DNA of 64,000 nucleotides, taken from Paralteromonas sediminis (GTDB taxonomy: Bacteria > Pseudomonadota > Gammaproteobacteria > Enterobacterales > Alteromonadaceae). How positions within the stretch are numbered: position 1 is the stretch's first letter; the number at the start of each line of letters is the position of its first letter. The notes beneath the pieces are model-generated. The model was given only the letters and a program-made list of their open reading frames with translations, searched no databases and was not told the DNA's origin. The stretch covers positions 1 through 64,000 of the forward strand of contig NZ_RPOK01000002.1 of NCBI RefSeq assembly GCF_003820355.1. Direction: 5' to 3'. This document shows positions 60,559-64,000 of the stretch, in pieces. Made by a program: the position numbers and the translations under genes.

Positions 60559-62808
60559 TTAGAAATGATAGACGATATTGGCAGACACGCTTCGGCCCGG
60601 TGACGAAAAGCGCGCGAGGTTTTCTTCCACAGTGCGTCCTCTGACTTCACTCGCTTGCCAATATTGGCGGTCAGTAATATTGAATAAGCCAAGGTTCAAT
60701 ACAGCATGTTTGGTCAGGTCAATACGCGCCAGCATATCCAGTGTCATGTATCCCGGCGTTTCAAATAATTCTGGCGAGGCCGGATCTGAGTTGAACTGGC
60801 TATCATCCCGCTCAACGGCAGTCGCTACGACTTCTACAGACCATGGCTCTTCCTCGGAGCCATACCCAATCCCAAACACGAGTTGCGCAGGCAAAATTGA
60901 CTCGATTTGCTGCCCGGTTTGTTTGTCTTCACTGTCCAGCCAGCTTGCACTGGCTTGCACTCGCCATCCGTCAAGTGCATCAAAGTGCGCACCTGGATAG
61001 TAGCTGATTTGCCCATCTATACCGCGTATTTCAACGTTCTCTCGGTTAGTTGCCTGAAACTGAATAAGCTGGGTTGCCGGATCAAAGCCCACCATGGTGC
61101 GTGACTCAATGAAGTTGTCATAGTCATTGAGATAGGCACTCACGCTCCAATCTGTACTGTCTGTGTTTGCGCGTATGCCTACTTCCCAGCTGTCAACACT
61201 CTCAGGTTCAAGATTAGGGTTGGGCAAGGAAGTATAGCCTCCTGCGAAATTGGTAAAGCCAATATTTACATCGTCAAAGGGGGGAATACGGAATCCTTGT
61301 GCAAATTGCAGCCAAACCGAGACGTTGTTTACGAGCTTATACACAGTGCCAAGTTTAGCCGACAGCTTACTGTCATCATATTGGGCAATGTCTACGCCAG
61401 GGTTAGCATTTTCAAACAAGGGATCAGAAAAGGGTGTCACGCTAAAGGTGTCATAACGCACACCAGGACTGACGCTCAATTTACCCTCCATAAACCGAAT
61501 TTCATCCTGAATAAATAGCGACTTCTCAACCACTTCAGACACAGGGAAATCGCGTGCCGGAAACACAGAAAACTCGGGTAAAAGTGCACCTTCACGGGTC
61601 TTTGTGCTGCCGTTTCTAACGGCCTCGCTGTCGGTTTGTTGCCACTCCATACCATAGATAAGATAGTGCTGGCCCCAGCCAGAAAACTGTTTGTCTGCCT
61701 GCATAATCAGGCCTTTGTTATCCTGAGAGAATTCACTGCTTCGTTGCCTGTAAAGGTCTTCGGGGCTATCGGATTGACGAGTCGCCAAACCAAAGCGCAC
61801 TTCCTTTGTGATTTGGGTATTATCAGTCGCTTGGACGAACATGCGCAAACTCGCTTTATCGAGCAATACGTGTTCACCTATGTACTGATAACTTAATTGA
61901 AGTCGTTGCCTTTCTCGCTCATCATCGCCTTCGCTTTCTTTTATCAAGACTCCACGTACACGTGTGTCAACACTGGACAATACTTGCGTCTCACTGTTCC
62001 CCTTCAGGGAATCAGCCTGAATTGTTAATCTGTGATGGTCTGAGGGCTGATAAATAAGTTTTGCCTGTAGTGCGCGACTGTCATTGTCTTGTGGGTCGGA
62101 AGACTGCCTGTTAGTCCCAGTGCTGTTGTCGCTGGTGAAATAGGAATGTGTCTCTTGGCTATTGCGTTGTGTGGCGCCTATTACCCATTGCCAATCACCT
62201 GCTACACCGGCAAATTGTCCATTTAGCAGCTTTTCATTGGCTGCCGAGTCATAACCCAGCTTAAGTTTTGCTGCTACAGTCTTGCCGTCTTGTAAATAAT
62301 CAGAGGGGTCTTTGCTGGTAAAGGCCACCACACCACCAATGGCGTCACTTCCATACAGTGTGGATGCCGGACCTCGTATGATCTCCACCTGTTTAATGGT
62401 ATCAATATCGATAAAGTCACGACGAGCAGATAAAAAGGGGCCAAAACTAAATTCATCTGCCATAGGCACGCCATCTAGAAGGATCAATACTCGGTCGCCA
62501 TTGATACCCCTAATGTTGAAACCTGCCAGGCCATATCGTCCGTTACCCTCTACCGATACACCGGGTTCGTAACGCACGAGATCGCGAATGTTTCGTGCCG
62601 CGAGCTGGTCAATTTGCTTTTCGTTATAGGTAGAGACGGTTGCCGCAATTTCATTAATTTGTCGCGATGATCGAGTGGCATGCACCGTTATGGTTTCAAA
62701 GGTGCTTTCATCGTTGTCTAGGTTCTCTGCACTCTGTGCACTCTGAGGAGAGGTGAGGGCCATAGCTATTGCAAGAGTCAGAAGGGTGTTAGGGAACAAG
62801 CGTTGCAT
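60559..62808 (-). CDS. TonB-dependent heme/hemoglobin-type receptor
   Basis: A 749-residue outer-membrane receptor. Signal peptide (LLTLAIAMALTSPQSAQSA), TonB box-like FETITVHATR, plug domain (INEIAATVSTYNEKQIDQLAARNIRDLVRYEPGVSVEGNGRYGLAGFNIRGINGDRVLILLDGVPM) and 22-strand barrel ending VSANIVYHF. The plug pattern is that of the hemoglobin/transferrin/lactoferrin receptor group (HmuR/HutA). ATG 62808 (MQRLFPN) is the start nearest the signal sequence. Divergent from hmuT with a Fur-like box between, which supports iron or heme uptake. Confidence 0.88.
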   Translation of the reverse strand: MQRLFPNTLLTLAIAMALTSPQSAQSAENLDNDESTFETITVHATRSSRQINEIAATVSTYNEKQIDQLAARNIRDLVRYEPGVSVEGNGRYGLAGFNIRGINGDRVLILLDGVPMADEFSFGPFLSARRDFIDIDTIKQVEIIRGPASTLYGSDAIGGVVAFTSKDPSDYLQDGKTVAAKLKLGYDSAANEKLLNGQFAGVAGDWQWVIGATQRNSQETHSYFTSDNSTGTNRQSSDPQDNDSRALQAKLIYQPSDHHRLTIQADSLKGNSETQVLSSVDTRVRGVLIKESEGDDERERQRLQLSYQYIGEHVLLDKASLRMFVQATDNTQITKEVRFGLATRQSDSPEDLYRQRSSEFSQDNKGLIMQADKQFSGWGQHYLIYGMEWQQTDSEAVRNGSTKTREGALLPEFSVFPARDFPVSEVVEKSLFIQDEIRFMEGKLSVSPGVRYDTFSVTPFSDPLFENANPGVDIAQYDDSKLSAKLGTVYKLVNNVSVWLQFAQGFRIPPFDDVNIGFTNFAGGYTSLPNPNLEPESVDSWEVGIRANTDSTDWSVSAYLNDYDNFIESRTMVGFDPATQLIQFQATNRENVEIRGIDGQISYYPGAHFDALDGWRVQASASWLDSEDKQTGQQIESILPAQLVFGIGYGSEEEPWSVEVVATAVERDDSQFNSDPASPELFETPGYMTLDMLARIDLTKHAVLNLGLFNITDRQYWQASEVRGRTVEENLARFSSPGRSVSANIVYHF

Positions 62809-62848
62809 TTTTCGTTGCGTCTCCAAGTTTATTGTGAAAAAATAATGT

Positions 62849-62869
62849 AAACGATAATGATTCGTATGT
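62849..62869. promoter_or_regulatory. Fur box candidate
   Basis: AACGATAATGATTCGTATG matches the Fur consensus GATAATGATAATCATTATC closely in its left half (GATAATGAT) and partly in the right. It lies in the 76-base gap between the divergent heme receptor and hmuT genes, where one Fur dimer could repress both. Confidence 0.75.
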
Positions 62870-62884
62870 GCAATAGGGGTTTAA

Positions 62885-63721
62885 ATGAAAATGTTTCAGT
62901 TGCTGTTTTTTACAGCAGCCTTGTGCGTGTTTTCGTGTGGGGTATCGGCAGAAAGGCGAATTGTGTCTGCAGGGGGGAGCGTGACTGAAACCTTGTATGC
63001 ACTTGGTGTAGGAGACGACATAGTGGCGGTAGATACAAGCAGTAGTTATCCGTTGCCAGTGCATAGTTTACCGAAGGTGGGTTACTACCGTCAGCTTAGC
63101 CCAGAAGGCGTGTTGTCAATGCGTCCAACCATGCTGGTAGGGCATAACAATGCGGGGCCGCAGGCAACACTCGACGCGCTCCGTCGAGCGGGCCTTGAGT
63201 TAACGTTAGTGCAGGCACCACAAAATATTCAGGGCGTACTAACGGCCATTAGGGTGCTGGCTGAACGGTTTGGCAAAGAGGACGAAGGAAAAACGCTAAC
63301 AGTATCAATACGTGAGCAGCTCAAGCAGGTCGCGAAAGAAGGTGTAGATCGCCTAAAAGTAGGACTCATTCTTACGTCTGGGCAGCGGGGCCTGACAGCC
63401 GCCGGTAAAAATACCATGCCTGACGATATTATTGGGCACGCCGGAGGCTTAAACGCATTCTCTACCCATGACGGTTACAAAGCGATTTCTCCAGAATCCT
63501 TGTTATTGGCGCAGCCAAACATTCTCTTAGTGCCTTCACACGTTGCACGAGAAGGCGTAGAGGTACTATGTGACTCTGAGCTCTTGACACTCTGGGTTAA
63601 GCAAAATGGCTGTAACTTGCATGTGGTGGACAGCATCATGTTTATGGGGATGAGTCCAAGAGTCGGTGAGTCCGTGCAGGCACTTCACCACACACTAAGT
63701 ACTTTTAGCCAGGAACACTAA
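62885..63721 (+). CDS. hmuT: heme ABC transporter substrate-binding protein
   Basis: A 278-residue periplasmic protein: signal peptide (LLFFTAALCVFSCGVSA), then RRIVSAGGSVTETLYALGVGDDIVAVDTSSSYP, KVGYYRQLSPEGVLSMRPTMLVGHNNAGP and IMFMGMSPRVGESVQAL, the conserved blocks of HmuT (helical-backbone metal receptor family). It delivers heme from the TonB receptor to the HmuUV permease, whose first subunit starts two bases after its stop. Likely Fur-controlled from the upstream box. Confidence 0.9.
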   Translation: MKMFQLLFFTAALCVFSCGVSAERRIVSAGGSVTETLYALGVGDDIVAVDTSSSYPLPVHSLPKVGYYRQLSPEGVLSMRPTMLVGHNNAGPQATLDALRRAGLELTLVQAPQNIQGVLTAIRVLAERFGKEDEGKTLTVSIREQLKQVAKEGVDRLKVGLILTSGQRGLTAAGKNTMPDDIIGHAGGLNAFSTHDGYKAISPESLLLAQPNILLVPSHVAREGVEVLCDSELLTLWVKQNGCNLHVVDSIMFMGMSPRVGESVQALHHTLSTFSQEH

Positions 63722-63722
63722 T

Positions 63723-64000
63723 ATGGCTCGTGTGGTGATCCCATGTGCACAGTCATATGAGCGCGTAAAAAGAGCGCTCTCTAACTTGCACACAAAACGT
63801 CAACGCATCATTTTGTTATTGACTAGCCTGGTACCTGCAATAGCTTTATGGTCGGTGCAGCAGGGTGCAATGCCTGTCGATGTAATTGATGTGTTTAAGC
63901 ATTGGTATTCAAACAGCCTAAATGCCGAATATGCGATGCACTGGCTGGTGCTGACTGAAATACGCCTGCCCAGGGTGGTACTGACTGTGATTACCGGCTC
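63723..64000 (+). CDS. hmuU: heme ABC transporter permease, 5' part
   Basis: ATG at 63723, overlapping region of the hmuT stop, opens a frame that runs off the window: a basic N-terminus, first helix RIILLLTSLVPAIALWSVQQGA, then HWLVLTEIRLPRVVLTVITG, the FecCD-family signature 'R.PR...' of heme/siderophore/B12 permeases. About 92 codons are visible. Identified by family pattern and by its position after hmuT. Confidence 0.88.
   Translation, partial: MARVVIPCAQSYERVKRALSNLHTKRQRIILLLTSLVPAIALWSVQQGAMPVDVIDVFKHWYSNSLNAEYAMHWLVLTEIRLPRVVLTVITG

Noticed and set aside
60578-61000. A 140-codon plus-strand frame
   Set aside because: Antisense to the TonB receptor barrel; no independent signal.

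Overview
The window looks like chromosomal DNA of a marine gammaproteobacterium of the Alteromonadales (Alteromonas/Pseudoalteromonas type). The evidence is two TonB-dependent receptors, a LytTR regulator paired with a receptor, an AlkB-type membrane hydroxylase, the D-glutamate genes dgcN/dgcA, a DUF6249/ECF sigma/anti-sigma trio and a pirin/LysR pair. This taxonomic call is inference from gene content; no rRNA or complete tRNA is present.

Positions 1-23018 are a mosaic integration region. The left part (1-4959) is the right end of an integrative element on the minus strand: P4-type integrase, a DUF6387-like gene, AlpA-type regulator, small winged-helix protein, AEP primase-like protein and a VapE helicase gene cut off by the repeat-bearing end of an IS21-like insertion sequence. 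It ends in a 3' fragment of tRNA-Pro(GGG). Two more copies of that tRNA 3' end, same orientation, lie at 9613-9636 and 22997-23018, each followed by a related CTCTACYCC motif. They bound two integrase-less segments. Segment A (4960-9636) has a membrane-bound LytTR regulator, a TonB receptor and a beta-barrel protein. Segment B (9637-23018) has a hydrolase lipoprotein, two FrnE-like oxidoreductases, a tight nine-gene run (FrnE, cyclase, nitroreductase, YdcZ, GNAT, LysR, APC permease, flavodoxin-like protein, broken kinase), gene remnants, a serine hydrolase and an ECF sigma operon. This looks like tandem accretion of islands at one tRNA.

Positions 23019-32400 hold a sugar isomerase-like protein with a sugar transporter, a PEP-CTERM-like protein, an S41 peptidase lipoprotein with a two-component system, an exported DJ-1/PfpI protein and an NTF2-like protein.

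Positions 32398-42568 form a coherent cluster for using peptidoglycan-derived D-amino acids: a GntR/FCD regulator, a serine DD-peptidase-like/VanX-like dipeptidase fusion, a membrane-anchored serine hydrolase, an exported N-acyl-D-amino-acid deacylase, a YkvI-type permease, then DgcN and DgcA, which acetylate D-glutamate and racemise the product. The parts are known families; the combination, especially the fusion, is the most interesting functional system here.

Positions 42569-64000 hold a LysR remnant, an AlkB-like hydroxylase with an AraC regulator, LysR/pirin/FMN-reductase/DUF2798 with two matching palindromic operators, a double-DTG protease-like PDZ lipoprotein, a beta-hydroxylase/sulfotransferase pair, two periplasmic binding proteins, an AAA+ pseudo-ATPase lacking Walker A, a sigma-54 activator with a degenerate receiver, aconitase A, a phosphatase-lipid kinase fusion, a hemerythrin protein, a 55-residue small protein, and a Fur-type heme uptake locus (receptor, HmuT, start of HmuU) that runs off the right edge.
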